The notes beneath the pieces were generated by a model that saw only the letters and a list, made by a program, of their open reading frames with translations, made no database searches and had not been told where the DNA came from. A program made the translations under genes and the position numbers. Shown piece by piece: positions 52,783-62,700 of a stretch of 64,000 bases of DNA; position 1 is the stretch's first letter; the number at the start of each line of letters is the position of its first letter. The stretch is from the NCBI RefSeq assembly GCF_000389965.1, contig NC_021191.1:1303501-1367500 (forward strand), in the 5' to 3' direction. Source of the DNA: Actinoplanes sp. N902-109 (GTDB lineage Bacteria; Actinomycetota; Actinomycetes; Mycobacteriales; Micromonosporaceae).

Positions 52783-54261
52783 ATGACGACCGAACTGATC
52801 AAGCCCGGGTACGACGACCGGCTGACGAACCAGGACCTCGCGCCGCTGCGGAAGCAGACGTGGGGTTCGTACAACATCTTCGCTTTCTGGATGTCCGACG
52901 TGCACAGCGTCGGCGGGTACGTGACCGCGGGCAGCCTGTTCGCGCTCGGGCTGTCGAGCTGGCAGGTGCTGTTCTCGCTGCTGGCCGGCATCACGATCGT
53001 CTACTTCTTCTGCAACCTGGTCGCCAAGCCGAGCCAGCGCACCGGGGTGCCCTACCCGGTGATCTGCCGGACCGTGTTCGGGGTGCTGGGCGCCAACGTA
53101 CCGGCGATCATCCGCGGCGCGATCGCCGTCGCTTGGTACGGCATCCAGACCTACCTGGCCAGCGCCGCGCTCGATGTGGTGGTGCTCAAGCTGTTCCCGT
53201 CGCTCCTGCCCTGGGCCGATGTCGATCAGCACGGGTTCCTCGGGTTGCCGGTGCTGGGATGGGGTTCGTACGCGGTGCTCTGGCTCCTGCAGGCGGCGGT
53301 CTTCTGGACCGGCATGGAGACGATCCGCAAGTTCATCGACTTCTGCGGACCGGCCGTGTACGTCGTCATGATCGCTCTCGCCGGGTACCTGATCTGGAAG
53401 GCCGGGTGGGGGCACATCGACCTGAGCCTCGGCGAGGTGAAGTACCACGGCTTCGACGCGGTGCCGATCATGCTCGGCGCGATCGCGCTCGTGGTGTCGT
53501 ACTTCTCCGGCCCGATGCTCAACTTCGGCGACTTCTCCCGGTACGGCAAGTCGTTCCGTGCGGTGCGAACGGGCAACCTGCTCGGGCTGCCGGTCAACTT
53601 CCTGGCGTTCTCGATCCTGGTGGTGGTGACGTCGTCGCTCACCATCCCGGTGTTCGGCGAGCTGATCACCGACCCGGTGGCGACGGTCGCGCGGATCGAC
53701 AGCACGTTCGCCATCGTGCTGGGCGCCCTGACGTTCGCGATCGCCACCATCGGCATCAACATCGTCGCGAACTTCATCTCCCCGGCGTTCGACTTCTCCA
53801 ACGTCAGCCCGCAGCGGATCAGCTGGCGGGCCGGCGGCATGATCGCCGCCGTCGGCTCGGTGCTGATCACGCCGTGGAACCTCTACAACAACCCGGACGT
53901 CATCCACTACACGCTGGAGACGCTCGGCGCCTTCATCGGCCCGCTGTTCGGCGTGCTGATCGCCGACTACTACCTGGTCAAGAAGCAGCAGGTGGTGGTG
54001 GACGATCTGTTCACGATGTCGCCCGAGGGCCGCTACTTCTACCGCAACGGCTACAACCCGCCGGCCATCATCGCCACCGCGATCGGCGCGATCGTGGCCG
54101 TGGTGCCGGTGTTGTGGACCGGCGGGCCCGGCATGCACACCACCGCCCAGTACAGCTGGTTCATCGGCATGGGCCTGGGCTTCATGTCGTACCTCCTGAT
54201 GGCGGCGCGCAGCCGCAGCACGGTGCCGCAGCCGCGGGCCGAGATGACCGTCGCCGTCTGA
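52783..54261 (+). CDS. NCS1-family nucleobase/hydantoin/allantoin permease
   Basis: 492 residues from ATG 52783, with GGGAG five bases upstream. Twelve membrane helices; NCS1 hallmarks NQDLAPLRKQTWGSYNIFAFWMSDVHSVGGY at the N-terminus, RTGVPYPVICRTVFGVLGANVPAIIRG, AWYGIQTYL, GPMLNFGDFSRYG and ANFISPAFDFSNVSPQRISW. NPDVIHYTLETLGAFIGPLFG is also typical. It should import a purine, pyrimidine, hydantoin or allantoin with sodium or protons. The racemase directly downstream argues for a hydantoin or allantoin-like substrate. Confidence 0.93.
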   Translation: MTTELIKPGYDDRLTNQDLAPLRKQTWGSYNIFAFWMSDVHSVGGYVTAGSLFALGLSSWQVLFSLLAGITIVYFFCNLVAKPSQRTGVPYPVICRTVFGVLGANVPAIIRGAIAVAWYGIQTYLASAALDVVVLKLFPSLLPWADVDQHGFLGLPVLGWGSYAVLWLLQAAVFWTGMETIRKFIDFCGPAVYVVMIALAGYLIWKAGWGHIDLSLGEVKYHGFDAVPIMLGAIALVVSYFSGPMLNFGDFSRYGKSFRAVRTGNLLGLPVNFLAFSILVVVTSSLTIPVFGELITDPVATVARIDSTFAIVLGALTFAIATIGINIVANFISPAFDFSNVSPQRISWRAGGMIAAVGSVLITPWNLYNNPDVIHYTLETLGAFIGPLFGVLIADYYLVKKQQVVVDDLFTMSPEGRYFYRNGYNPPAIIATAIGAIVAVVPVLWTGGPGMHTTAQYSWFIGMGLGFMSYLLMAARSRSTVPQPRAEMTVAV

Positions 54262-54983
54262 TGCTGCTGCGGTTGATCAACCCCAACACCACCGCCGCGA
54301 TGACCGCTGCGATCGAGGTGAGTGCCCGGGCCGTCGCCGGTCCGGGCACCCGGGTCGAGGCGGTCCACCCGGCGATGGGACCGGCGTCCATCGAGAGCCA
54401 CTACGACGAGGCGCTCAGCGTGCCCGGCATTCTCGAGGAGATCCGGCGCGGCGAGAACGAGGGCGTGGACGGTTACGTGATCGCCTGTTTCGGCGACCCC
54501 GGACTGGATGCGGCGCGCGAGCTGGCGCGCGGCCCGGTGGCCGGGATCGCCGAGGCCGCGATGCATGCGGCCGCGCTGCTCGGTCGCGCTTTCAGCGTGG
54601 TGACGACCCTCGACCGTACGGCCGGCCGGGCCTGGGACCTCACCGCCCGGTACGGGACACCGTGCCGAGGTGTGCACGCCTGCGAGATCCCGGTGCTCGA
54701 CCTCGACAAGGACCCGGCCGTCCTGGACCGCGTCGTCGCGCTCGGGGCGCAGGCGTTGTCCACGGACAGATCCGATGTGCTGGTCCTCGGTTGCGCGGGC
54801 ATGGCCGACCTGGCCACCCGGGTCTCGGACCGGCTCGGCGTCCCGGTGGTCGACGGGGTGGCCGCCGCGACGCTGTTCGTCCAGTCCCTGGTGACCATGG
54901 GCCTGCGCACCTCGGTCCGCGGCGAGTACGCCCGCCCGCTTCCCAAGCAGTACACCGGGATCCTGCATAGATTCACGGTATGA
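54261..54983 (+). CDS. Asp/Glu/hydantoin racemase family protein
   Basis: 240 residues from ATG 54261, overlapping the permease stop (TGATG). Both catalytic-type cysteines are present in ACFGDPG and LGCAGMAD; the LRLINPNTTAAMT start and SIESHYDEAL element are typical of hydantoin and allantoin racemases. It should interconvert enantiomers of the imported compound. It overlaps the SDR gene by ATGA, so permease, racemase and SDR are translated from one message. Confidence 0.9.
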   Translation: MLLRLINPNTTAAMTAAIEVSARAVAGPGTRVEAVHPAMGPASIESHYDEALSVPGILEEIRRGENEGVDGYVIACFGDPGLDAARELARGPVAGIAEAAMHAAALLGRAFSVVTTLDRTAGRAWDLTARYGTPCRGVHACEIPVLDLDKDPAVLDRVVALGAQALSTDRSDVLVLGCAGMADLATRVSDRLGVPVVDGVAAATLFVQSLVTMGLRTSVRGEYARPLPKQYTGILHRFTV

Positions 54984-55702
54984 GCTGGTACGTGGTCACC
55001 GGGGGCGGGCGCGGGATCGGGCGCGCCATTGTGGACCGGTTGCTCGATGACGGCGGGCACGTGGCGATCATCGAGGTGGCGGATACGGCGCTGGACTGGG
55101 TGGCCGCCGACCCCCGGCGCGACCGGATCGAGCCGGTCGTCGGGGACGCCGCCGATCCCGCGGTCGCCGCCCGGGCCGCCGCGGCGGGGCAGCCGCTCGC
55201 CGGCTGGGTCAACAACGCGGCGGTGTTCGACGACGGGTGGCTGCACGAGGATCCGCTGCGGGTCGCCGGGCTGATCAGCCGCAACCTGACCCCGGCGATC
55301 GTGGGCAGCGCGGCGGCGATCGCGGCGGGGTGCCCGGCGATCGTCAACGTGTCGTCGCACCAGGGCCGGCGCCCGGTCCGCGGGGCGTTGCCGTACGCCA
55401 CCGCGAAGGCCGCTGTCGAGGGGCTGACCCGGGCGTCGGCGGTGGATTACGGCCCTCGCGGCGTACGGGTGAATGCTGTTGCCCTGGGGTCGATCGCCAA
55501 TGCGCGCACGGCGGACATGCCGGCATCGTTCGAGCGCGAGATCGCCCTGCTGCAGCCGCTGGGCCGGCTCGGACGGCCCGCCGAGGTCGCCGAGGTGGTG
55601 GCGTTCCTGCTGTCGGACGCGGCAAGCTTCCTCACCGGCGCCGTCATCCCGGTCGATGGCGGACGGGCCGCGCAGGGCCGCGACCCCGAGGAGAAGACCT
55701 GA
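54980..55702 (+). CDS. Short-chain dehydrogenase/reductase
   Basis: 240 residues from ATG 54980, overlapping the racemase stop. Cofactor motif TGGGRGIG, structural NNA in WVNNAAVF, catalytic Ser in NVSSHQG and YxxxK as YATAK; the end DAASFLTGAVIPVDGG is standard. It is a classical SDR with NAD(P) and all active-site residues intact. Presence in a racemase-permease operon suggests oxidation or reduction of a breakdown product; the exact substrate is not known. Confidence 0.92.
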   Translation: MSWYVVTGGGRGIGRAIVDRLLDDGGHVAIIEVADTALDWVAADPRRDRIEPVVGDAADPAVAARAAAAGQPLAGWVNNAAVFDDGWLHEDPLRVAGLISRNLTPAIVGSAAAIAAGCPAIVNVSSHQGRRPVRGALPYATAKAAVEGLTRASAVDYGPRGVRVNAVALGSIANARTADMPASFEREIALLQPLGRLGRPAEVAEVVAFLLSDAASFLTGAVIPVDGGRAAQGRDPEEKT

Positions 55703-55721
55703 GACGCCGCGGCCCCGGTGC

Positions 55722-56336
55722 TCACTCCGCCGGTGGCGTCAGGTCCTTCACCTCGGCATAGCTGACCGCGCCCGGCGTCGCGGCCGGTGCGTAGGTCACC
55801 CGGATCACCCCGGTGGGGAAGACCTCGGTCGCCGTCACCGCGAGATGGTACGGCCGGTCGCCCTCGTCGAACAGCTTGCGGCCCTTGCGCGCGGCCACCG
55901 GGTGGATCAGCAGCCGCAGTTCGTCGACCAGCCCCGCCGCGAGCAGCTGCTGCACCACCGAGATCGAGCCCGGGATGAGGATGCCCCGGACGCCGGGGTC
56001 GGCCTTGAGCGCGGTCACGGCGTCGACCAGGTCGCCCGCGATCAGCTCCGATCCGCGCCACGAGAACTCCAGCGGCTGACGCGACACGACCACCTTGCGC
56101 ATGTCCCCGATCTGCTTGGCGAACGGCGCGTCCTCGCCGCCGGCCGCCTCCCGCTCCGGCCACGCCCCGGCGAAGCTGTCGTAGGTCACCCGCCCGATGA
56201 GCAGCACGTCGGCGGTGTCGTAGTCCTCGCCCACCGCGCGGCCCATGTTCTCGTCGAAGTACGGGAAGTGCCAGCCGGGGTCGATCTCCGCCACGCCGTC
56301 GGCCGAGAGGAAGAGCGTCGAGATGATGTTTGCCAT
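55722..56336 (-). CDS. Dihydrofolate reductase / RibD-like family protein
   Basis: 204 residues from ATG 56336. The RibD C-terminal-like fold is recognised by the MANIISTLFLSADGVAE start, ADVLLIGRVTYDSFAGAWPE, MRKVVVSR, GILIPGSISVVQQLLAAGLVDELRLLIHPVAARKGRKLF. Members of this family are NADPH-dependent reductases of undefined substrate; many actinomycetes have several. It is convergent with the SDR operon and divergent from the PhzF-like gene. Confidence 0.88.
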   Translation of the reverse strand: MANIISTLFLSADGVAEIDPGWHFPYFDENMGRAVGEDYDTADVLLIGRVTYDSFAGAWPEREAAGGEDAPFAKQIGDMRKVVVSRQPLEFSWRGSELIAGDLVDAVTALKADPGVRGILIPGSISVVQQLLAAGLVDELRLLIHPVAARKGRKLFDEGDRPYHLAVTATEVFPTGVIRVTYAPAATPGAVSYAEVKDLTPPAE

Positions 56337-56433
56337 GGTTCAGTAGACCGCCGCGGCGCCCGGAACTCATCGCACGCCGGCACATTGTTTTTGGCCGTCG
56401 ACCGGCGCCGGTCGCGGTCGTAGCGTCCTGGCT

Positions 56434-57255
56434 GTGCGAATACGAACTGTCGACGCCTTCACCGACCAGCCGTTCAGCGGCAACCCCGCGGCCGTCTGCC
56501 TGCTCGACGCGGGCGACTGGCCCGCCGAGTCGTGGCTGCGGCAGGTCGCGGCGGAGCTCAACCTGTCCGAGACGGCGTTCGCCCGCCCGCTCGGCACCGG
56601 GTCGTGGGCGCTGCGCTGGTTCACCCCGGCGGCCGAGGTCAAGCTGTGCGGGCACGCCACGCTGGCCACCTCGCACCTGCTCGGCCCCGGGACCCACCGG
56701 TTCGAGACGCTCAGCGGCCTGCTCACCGCCCGGGTCGCCGCGGACGGCCTGATCACCCTGGACTTCCCGGCCGCGCCGCCGGTCGAGGTGCCGGCCCCGC
56801 CCGATTTCCCGGAGGCGTTCGGCGCCACCCCGGTTTCCACGCACCGCGCGGACCAGCTGGGTGATCTGCTCGCGCTGCTGCCCGACGAGGATGCCGTACG
56901 GTCGCTGCGGCCGGACTTCAAGGCCCTGGCCGGCCTGCGCGCGAGCACCGGCGGGCTGCGCGGGTTCATCGCCACCGCCCCGGCCGCAGCCGGTGCCGGC
57001 CACGACTTCGTGTCGCGCTTCTTCGCCCCGGCGGACGGCATCGACGAGGACCCGGTGACCGGTGGGGCGCACACGGTCCTGGCACCCTTCTGGTCCGAGC
57101 GCCTGGGCCGGCTCGACCTGACCGGCCGGCAGCTGTCCGCCCGCACCGGCGTGGTGCGCACCCGGATGCGCGGCGACCGCGTCGACCTGATCGGGCGGGC
57201 GGTCACCGTGCTCGATGCGATGCTGCTGCACCCGCCGGTGGCTGCAATGCGTTGA
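56434..57255 (+). CDS. PhzF-family isomerase/epimerase
   Basis: 273 residues from GTG 56434. The diaminopimelate-epimerase-like double-hotdog fold is shown by RTVDAFTDQPFSGNPAAVCLL, the catalytic Glu in NLSETAFARP, RWFTPAAEVKLCGHATLATSHLL and IDEDPVTGGAHTVLAPFW. It is not in a phenazine cluster, so the substrate is unknown; most chromosomal PhzF homologues are of this kind. Its 3' end overlaps a degenerate SDR remnant on the other strand by 53 bases. Confidence 0.9.
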   Translation: MRIRTVDAFTDQPFSGNPAAVCLLDAGDWPAESWLRQVAAELNLSETAFARPLGTGSWALRWFTPAAEVKLCGHATLATSHLLGPGTHRFETLSGLLTARVAADGLITLDFPAAPPVEVPAPPDFPEAFGATPVSTHRADQLGDLLALLPDEDAVRSLRPDFKALAGLRASTGGLRGFIATAPAAAGAGHDFVSRFFAPADGIDEDPVTGGAHTVLAPFWSERLGRLDLTGRQLSARTGVVRTRMRGDRVDLIGRAVTVLDAMLLHPPVAAMR

Positions 57256-57601
57256 GCACGACCTCGGCGCGGTCCCGGCGCTCGGTCAGGTCCCAGGCGG
57301 CATCGGCGATCACCGGAGCCGGTCGCTGCGCGGGGTCGGCGGCACCCGGCCCGTAGTAGGCGACGCCGATCGGTCCGAACTGCTCAGCCGCGCCCGCCAC
57401 GGCCGCCCGCAGTCGCCCCGGATCGGTCGCATCGGCAGCGAACGCCGCGGCCCGAACTCCGGCGCTCCGCAATGCCTGGACATATCCGTCGTGCCGGTGC
57501 TTGCTGCGCGAGATCAGGGCCACGGATGCCCCTCGCGACCGAACCGGCGGGCCATTGCCATGCCCAGTCCCGGACCCGCGCCGACTACCACAATCGTTGA
57601 C
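57203..57601 (-). pseudogene. Truncated, frameshifted SDR gene
   Basis: Read leftwards from TTG 57601: STIVVVGAGPGLGMAMARRFGREGHP is the Rossmann start of an SDR. The frame is then lost, and VALISRSKH, ALRSAGVRAAAFAADATDPG and QFGPIGVAYYGPG continue in the next frame. The catalytic Tyr-Lys part and everything after about residue 110 are missing where it runs into the end of the PhzF-like gene. One frameshift plus loss of the 3' half makes it nonfunctional. Confidence 0.75.
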
Positions 57602-57603
57602 AA

Positions 57604-57774
57604 ATGCTCACCCGGACGCTGCGGACCCTGGAAACCGACCGGCTGGTCAGCCGGACCGTCCACCCCACCGTGCCGCCGTCGGTGGAGTACGCCCGCACAC
57701 CGGCCGGGGAAGAGCTGCGCGGCCCGTTGTCCGCGATGGCGAACGGGGCGGTGCGCCACTCGGCCGGACGCTGA
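57604..57774 (+). pseudogene. C-terminal fragment of an HxlR-type regulator
   Basis: Only 56 residues remain, beginning MLTRTLRTLETDRLVSRTVH and PTVPPSVEYARTPAGEEL, the recognition-helix end and wing of HxlR-family regulators. The first half of the domain is absent. It lies directly beside the start of the SDR remnant. HxlR genes normally diverge from such SDR genes, so a deletion through their shared promoter region probably joined the two. Confidence 0.7.
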
Positions 57775-57781
57775 CGCCGGG

Positions 57782-58489
57782 TCAGGGGCGGTGGGTGCGG
57801 GCGCGCATGTCGGCGTACGTGGTCACGAGCATGGGGGTGATCACCATGGCCGACACGAACGACGAGAGGGTCTGGAAGGGTGCGGTGCCGGCGGGCAGGG
57901 CCGCGGTGGCGAGTTCGGTGGCGAGTCCGATGCCGACGGACACGCCGCCGATGGTGGCCAGGCGGCTGATCGAGACGCCGAGGTCGGCATGGAAGAGCCG
58001 GAAGCAGCGGCCGAGTGCGTTGCCGCGTTCGACCAGGACCACGACCGGCAGAACGGACAGGGCCGCGCTGACGTAGAGCACCGGCACCACGCACATGACG
58101 ACGGCGACCAGGCACAGCAGCAGCCCGATGAACGACCAGCCGAGCAGGGCGGGGATGCGGGCCACGGCACCGCCGGGGCCGGGGCCCTCGCCGGTTTCGT
58201 GCCGCACGATCACCGCGATCGACAGCAGCATGCCGATCAGGTAGAGGACGGCAGCGGCCAGCGCGAGCGCGACCAGCACGCCGATCGCGGAGAAAAGAAC
58301 CGACAAGTCGGGATTGTCGGGACTCATCTCGCGTTCCCGCGCGGCCACCTGCTGCAACCCCGGGGTGACCAGCAGCCCACCCAGCACAGCCGCCACCCCG
58401 TTGAGCACGGCCAGCGGCTTCCAGTGCGCAGCGAGCAGCGCGAAACTCCGACTCCACCAGCCGTTGAAGTCGGAGCTCGCGAGCGTCAT
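57782..58489 (-). CDS. Polytopic membrane protein
   Basis: 235 residues from ATG 58489; GTG or ATG up to 58513 is possible. A soluble N-terminus (FNGWWSRSFALLAAHWKPLAVLN) leads to about five or six membrane helices with a repeated VSISRLATIGG-type loop. The pattern resembles glycerophosphodiester-phosphodiesterase membrane-domain proteins and other actinobacterial DUF families of similar shape. No catalytic residues are seen; function unknown. The next gene upstream, the serine hydrolase, is on the same strand only 10 bases away. Confidence 0.75.
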   Translation of the reverse strand: MTLASSDFNGWWSRSFALLAAHWKPLAVLNGVAAVLGGLLVTPGLQQVAAREREMSPDNPDLSVLFSAIGVLVALALAAAVLYLIGMLLSIAVIVRHETGEGPGPGGAVARIPALLGWSFIGLLLCLVAVVMCVVPVLYVSAALSVLPVVVLVERGNALGRCFRLFHADLGVSISRLATIGGVSVGIGLATELATAALPAGTAPFQTLSSFVSAMVITPMLVTTYADMRARTHRP

Positions 58490-58499
58490 GCCGGACAAC

Positions 58500-59690
58500 C
58501 TAGCGGACGTCACACAGCGCGTGCTCGATCAGCGGGATGGCGACGTCGCCGGTCGGCGCGGGCACCCCGGCCTGCGGCACGAGTGAGTCGGTGTTGAGCG
58601 AGACCACGACGCTGCGGGTGCCGGTCGCGTCGACCCCGTTGCGGGTCTGGAAGCCCATGATGTCGCCGCCGTGCATCCACTGGCCGCCGCACGAGTTCGG
58701 CATCCACATCAGGCCGAGCCCGTAGCGCACACCGGGCCAGTTCGTCTGGAACTCCGCGTTGGTCGCCACCGTGCGGGTCATCTCGGCCAGCTGGGCCGGC
58801 CGCAGCACCTTGCCGCCGAGCAGCGCGCGCAGGAAGCGGTTGCCGTCATCGGTGGTGCTGATGATCGCCCCGGCAGCCCCGCCCCACGACGGGTTCTGCC
58901 GGGTGGCGTCGATCGGGTCGCTGTAGCGGGGGTCCTCGGCCGTACCGTCCGGGGCGGGGAAGCGCTCGTAGCCGACCGCGTGCGGGCGCGGGATGGCCGG
59001 GGAGGTGTACGGCGCCACCGTGTCGCGCAGGCCGAGCGGCTTGATGACGCGGTCGGTGACCTCACGCTGCCAGGTGTGCCCGGTGACCCGGCTGATGACC
59101 ATCCCGGCCAGCTGGTAGTTGGTGTTCGAGTAGGCCCACTGCGTGCCCGGGGGGAACTCCGGCTGGGACTTCATGGCCAGAGCGACCGCCTGCTCGGGCG
59201 TGATGGTGTCGAAGCGGTGCTGCTGGAAGCCGGCCTCGTCGATGATCCAGGGCAGCTCGGCGACATAGTCCGGCAGGCCGCTGGTCTGCTGCAGCAGCTG
59301 CCGTACGGTGATCCGCCGCCCGTCGTTGCCGTTGCCCCGCACGACACCCGGCAGCCACTTGTCGACGCTGTCGTCGAGCGAGACCCGCTTCTCCCCGACG
59401 AGTTGCAGCAGCGTGGCCGACACGAACGTCTTGGTGAAGCTGCCGATGCGGAACTTCGCCTGCCACGGCACCGGGGTGCCCGCCGCGACGTTGCCGTAGC
59501 CGCTGCGCACCCGGAGGTCGCCGTGCGCCGTGTCGAGTTCGGCCAGCACGCCCGGTGCCCCGTAGCGCAGCAAGGAGTCGGCGTCGGCCTGCATCGTCGC
59601 TCGCAGCGAGGGCGTCGACGGGGTGGCGGCGGCGGCCGGGGAAGCGGCGGCGAGGACGGCGGCAGCCGTGATTCCGATGAATGTTCTCAT
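58500..59690 (-). CDS. Secreted serine hydrolase, class C beta-lactamase fold
   Basis: 396 residues from ATG 59690. A signal peptide (about 1-22, ASPAAA) precedes a D-Ala-D-Ala-carboxypeptidase/beta-lactamase-class-C domain with SxxK in IGSFTKTF, YxN in AYSNTNY and the third motif HGG in WMHGGDIMG. ITVRQLLQQTSGLPDYV is typical of the family. It is likely a peptidoglycan DD-peptidase or esterase; a true beta-lactamase role is less likely. It probably shares a transcript with the membrane protein downstream and diverges from the helicase gene. Confidence 0.9.
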   Translation of the reverse strand: MRTFIGITAAAVLAAASPAAAATPSTPSLRATMQADADSLLRYGAPGVLAELDTAHGDLRVRSGYGNVAAGTPVPWQAKFRIGSFTKTFVSATLLQLVGEKRVSLDDSVDKWLPGVVRGNGNDGRRITVRQLLQQTSGLPDYVAELPWIIDEAGFQQHRFDTITPEQAVALAMKSQPEFPPGTQWAYSNTNYQLAGMVISRVTGHTWQREVTDRVIKPLGLRDTVAPYTSPAIPRPHAVGYERFPAPDGTAEDPRYSDPIDATRQNPSWGGAAGAIISTTDDGNRFLRALLGGKVLRPAQLAEMTRTVATNAEFQTNWPGVRYGLGLMWMPNSCGGQWMHGGDIMGFQTRNGVDATGTRSVVVSLNTDSLVPQAGVPAPTGDVAIPLIEHALCDVR

Positions 59691-59781
59691 GTCTTCGACG
59701 CTAGGGATCATGGCCGCCGCGATCGATCCCGGAAGCAGGAGTAACGAGGTACAGCTGGCACTACCGGATACCCTCCGAGAG

Positions 59782-62700
59782 ATGCAGGAGACGCCGACCG
59801 TCATCAGGGACCGGGCCGTATCGGTCGCCGACTACCTGCTTGCCGTGCGGGCGCACATGGAACGCCCCGCGCGCACCGTGCCCGGTGACGCCCACTGGCT
59901 CGACCGGTTGCCGCGACACCCGCGGTGCCGGCTCGGCCCGGAGGTGGACGACGTCTCGTGGCTGCGGGTGGGCTTGCCTGATCTGCCCGGTTCGCCCCCG
60001 GTGCCACCGGAGTTGCGGGACAGCCTGAACGACCTGGAGAACGCGGCGGCCGAGGGCTTCGAGGACTGGCGGGACACGGTCTGGCGCCCGTGGGTCCAGG
60101 TCAGCCGGGCCGCCGAGCAGACCCGTACGCTGCACCGGCAGCTCTTCGACCGGATGCACCAGGTGGACATGGCCGTGGCCACCACCGAGCTGGTCTGGGG
60201 GCACGGGATCCTGGAGACCGTCATCGACGGCGAGCCGGTGCGCTACCCGCTGGTCGCCACGCCGGTCCTGATCGAGTACGAGCCGGACCGCTCGCTGATC
60301 ACCGTCTCGCCGCAGGGGCCGTCCCGGCTGCAGACCGACGCCCTCGCCGGGCTCGACGAACGCTATCTGGGCCAGTTGCTCGCGCTCGCCGGACCGGCCG
60401 GCACACTCGAGGTCGACCTGTGGGACGACCTCGAACGCCGCGAGCTGTTCGAGCGCGCGCTGGGCCGGCTGGGGTACGACCGGGTCGTCACCGAGCCGGA
60501 CGCGCCGGACGGTGGCGGGCCGCGCATCGTCGACACGGGTGTCCTGTTCGCCCGGCCCCGGCAACGGCTGTTGCGCGGCTTCCTGGAACGGCTGCGGGAC
60601 CGGCTGCTGGCCGGGGACACCACGAGCATCGGGGCGCTGGCGGCGATCGTCGCGCACGAGCCCAGCCGGTTGCGGATGCCCGACGACCGGCCCGAGGACT
60701 GGCGGCGGGTCGGCGAGCGGCTGCTCATGCCGCTGCCGACCAACGAGGCGCAGGAATCGATCGCCCGCCGGTTGGCCCAGCACCGCAACGTGGCCGTGCA
60801 GGGTCCGCCCGGCACCGGCAAGACGCACACGATCCGCAACCTGATCTGCCATCTGATGGCGAACGGCAAGCGCGTGCTGGTGGTGGCGCAGAAGGAGGAC
60901 CCGCTGCGGGTGCTGCGCGACGGCCTGCCCGAAGAGATCCAGGCACTGTGCCTGGCGGTGCTCGGCCGCACGACGGACCAATTGGTGCAGTTGCAGCTGG
61001 CTGCCCGCGAGTTGTCCGACCGCGCCGCCACGCTGGACCAGGCCGCCGAGGCGCAGCGGGTCGAGCGGCTGACCCACCGGCTGGCGGAAGCCGAGCTCGA
61101 CCTGGCGCAGGCGCTGGGCGGGCTGCGGTCGATCGCCGAGCAGGAAGCCGCGACCTTCCGGATGGATGAGGCGTCGATGTCGCCCGCGGAGGTGGGCGCG
61201 TGGCTGCGCGAGCGAGCGGCGGCGGATGGTGGCATCCCCGACATGGTGCGACCCGCGGACGAGCCACCGCTGTCCGGCGCGGAGTTCGCCGAGCTGCTGG
61301 ACCTGGCCACCCGGCTGGCTCCGGCCGACCGGGCCGCCGCGATCCGGGACCTGCCCGACGTCACGGCGCTGCCCGACGCGGCCCGCGCGAAGGAGGACCG
61401 GGCGGACCGGGCGGAGGCCGCGGAGCGCGTGTCCCGCCTGGCGGTGGCCGGTGTCGACCTCGATGCCGTACGGCACCAAGGCGCCGCAGCGATCGACGAC
61501 CTGCTGGACGGCCTGCGGGAGGCCGTGGCCTGGCTGCACCGCCGCGAGGGCACCTGGACCGACCGGCTCGGCCGGCTGCTCGCCGACCCGCACTGGGCCG
61601 CCCGATGGGCCGATCACGTCACCGCCACCGAATCGCTGCTGCGCTCGCTCACCGAGCTGACCCGCGTGCTGGCCGGGCAGCGGGTCACCGTGCCGCCGCA
61701 CCTGGCCGCCGAGCCCAAACGGCTGCTCACCGCGCTGAGCGAGCTGCGCGCCCGGTTCGCCGCGGGCCGCGGGGTCAGCCGGTTGCTGCAGGCCGCGCTG
61801 TTCCGGGTGGCCGATGAGGTACGGGTCGACGGCGAACCGTTGCGCACCGCCGCCGACGTCGACGTGGCAACGGCCTGGGTCCGCCGTGCGCAGGCTGAGC
61901 GCCGGCTGGGCGAGCACTGGACCGAGTGGATGCAGCGACTGGACATCCCGGCGCGCGAGGGCGATGCCGAGGTGTGGGCGGGCAGCCTGCTCGGTGAGGC
62001 GGCCCAGTCGCTGGGGTGGGATGCCCAGCGGTGGCCCGAGGTGGCGGCCCGGCTGGCTGCGCTCGTACCGCAGCAGGAACGTGACCTCGATGCCACCCGG
62101 CTGGCCGGGATCGCGGCGCTGCTGGCCGGGGTGCCGGTGGTCTTCGAGCTCGACCGGCTGGACGCGGACGACCGGGCGGTGGCCGACCGGCTCGCGCCGT
62201 GGCCGCAGCTCGCGACGGCTTGGCGCACCCTCGACGGCTGGGACGGGCAGCTCGCCGAGCTCGACCGGCTGGTGCTGCTCCGCCCGGAAGTACAGGGATA
62301 TGTCCGGCTACGCGAACGCCTCGCGCGAGTCGCTCCGATCTGGGCCGGGCACATCGACGCGGGCCGGGTTCCGCCGGTCTCCGGTGCGGCATGCCTGCGG
62401 GCCTGGCAGTGGCGGCAGGCGCAGACGTGGTTCGACCAGGTCATCGGCAGCGTCGACCCGGCCACGCTGAACCACCGGGTCGAACAGTCCCGCGACCGGA
62501 TCCGCCGGTTGACCGCCGAGCTGGTGGTGGCGTCGGCCTGGCTGGAGGTCGCCCGCGCGCTCGATGACCGGCGCCGCGCCGCCCTCGCCGACTGGACCAC
62601 CGCCCTGCGCAAGATCGGCAAGGGCACCGGGCGCAGCGCCGCGGCCTGGCAGGCGCACGCCCAACGGGCCATGGCCTCGGCCGTCGAAGCCGTGCCGGTC

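Noticed and set aside
52756..54138. A 460-codon frame antisense to the NCS1 permease
   Set aside because: The composition (His/Arg/Asp/Gln repeats) is that of a shadow of a hydrophobic coding strand.
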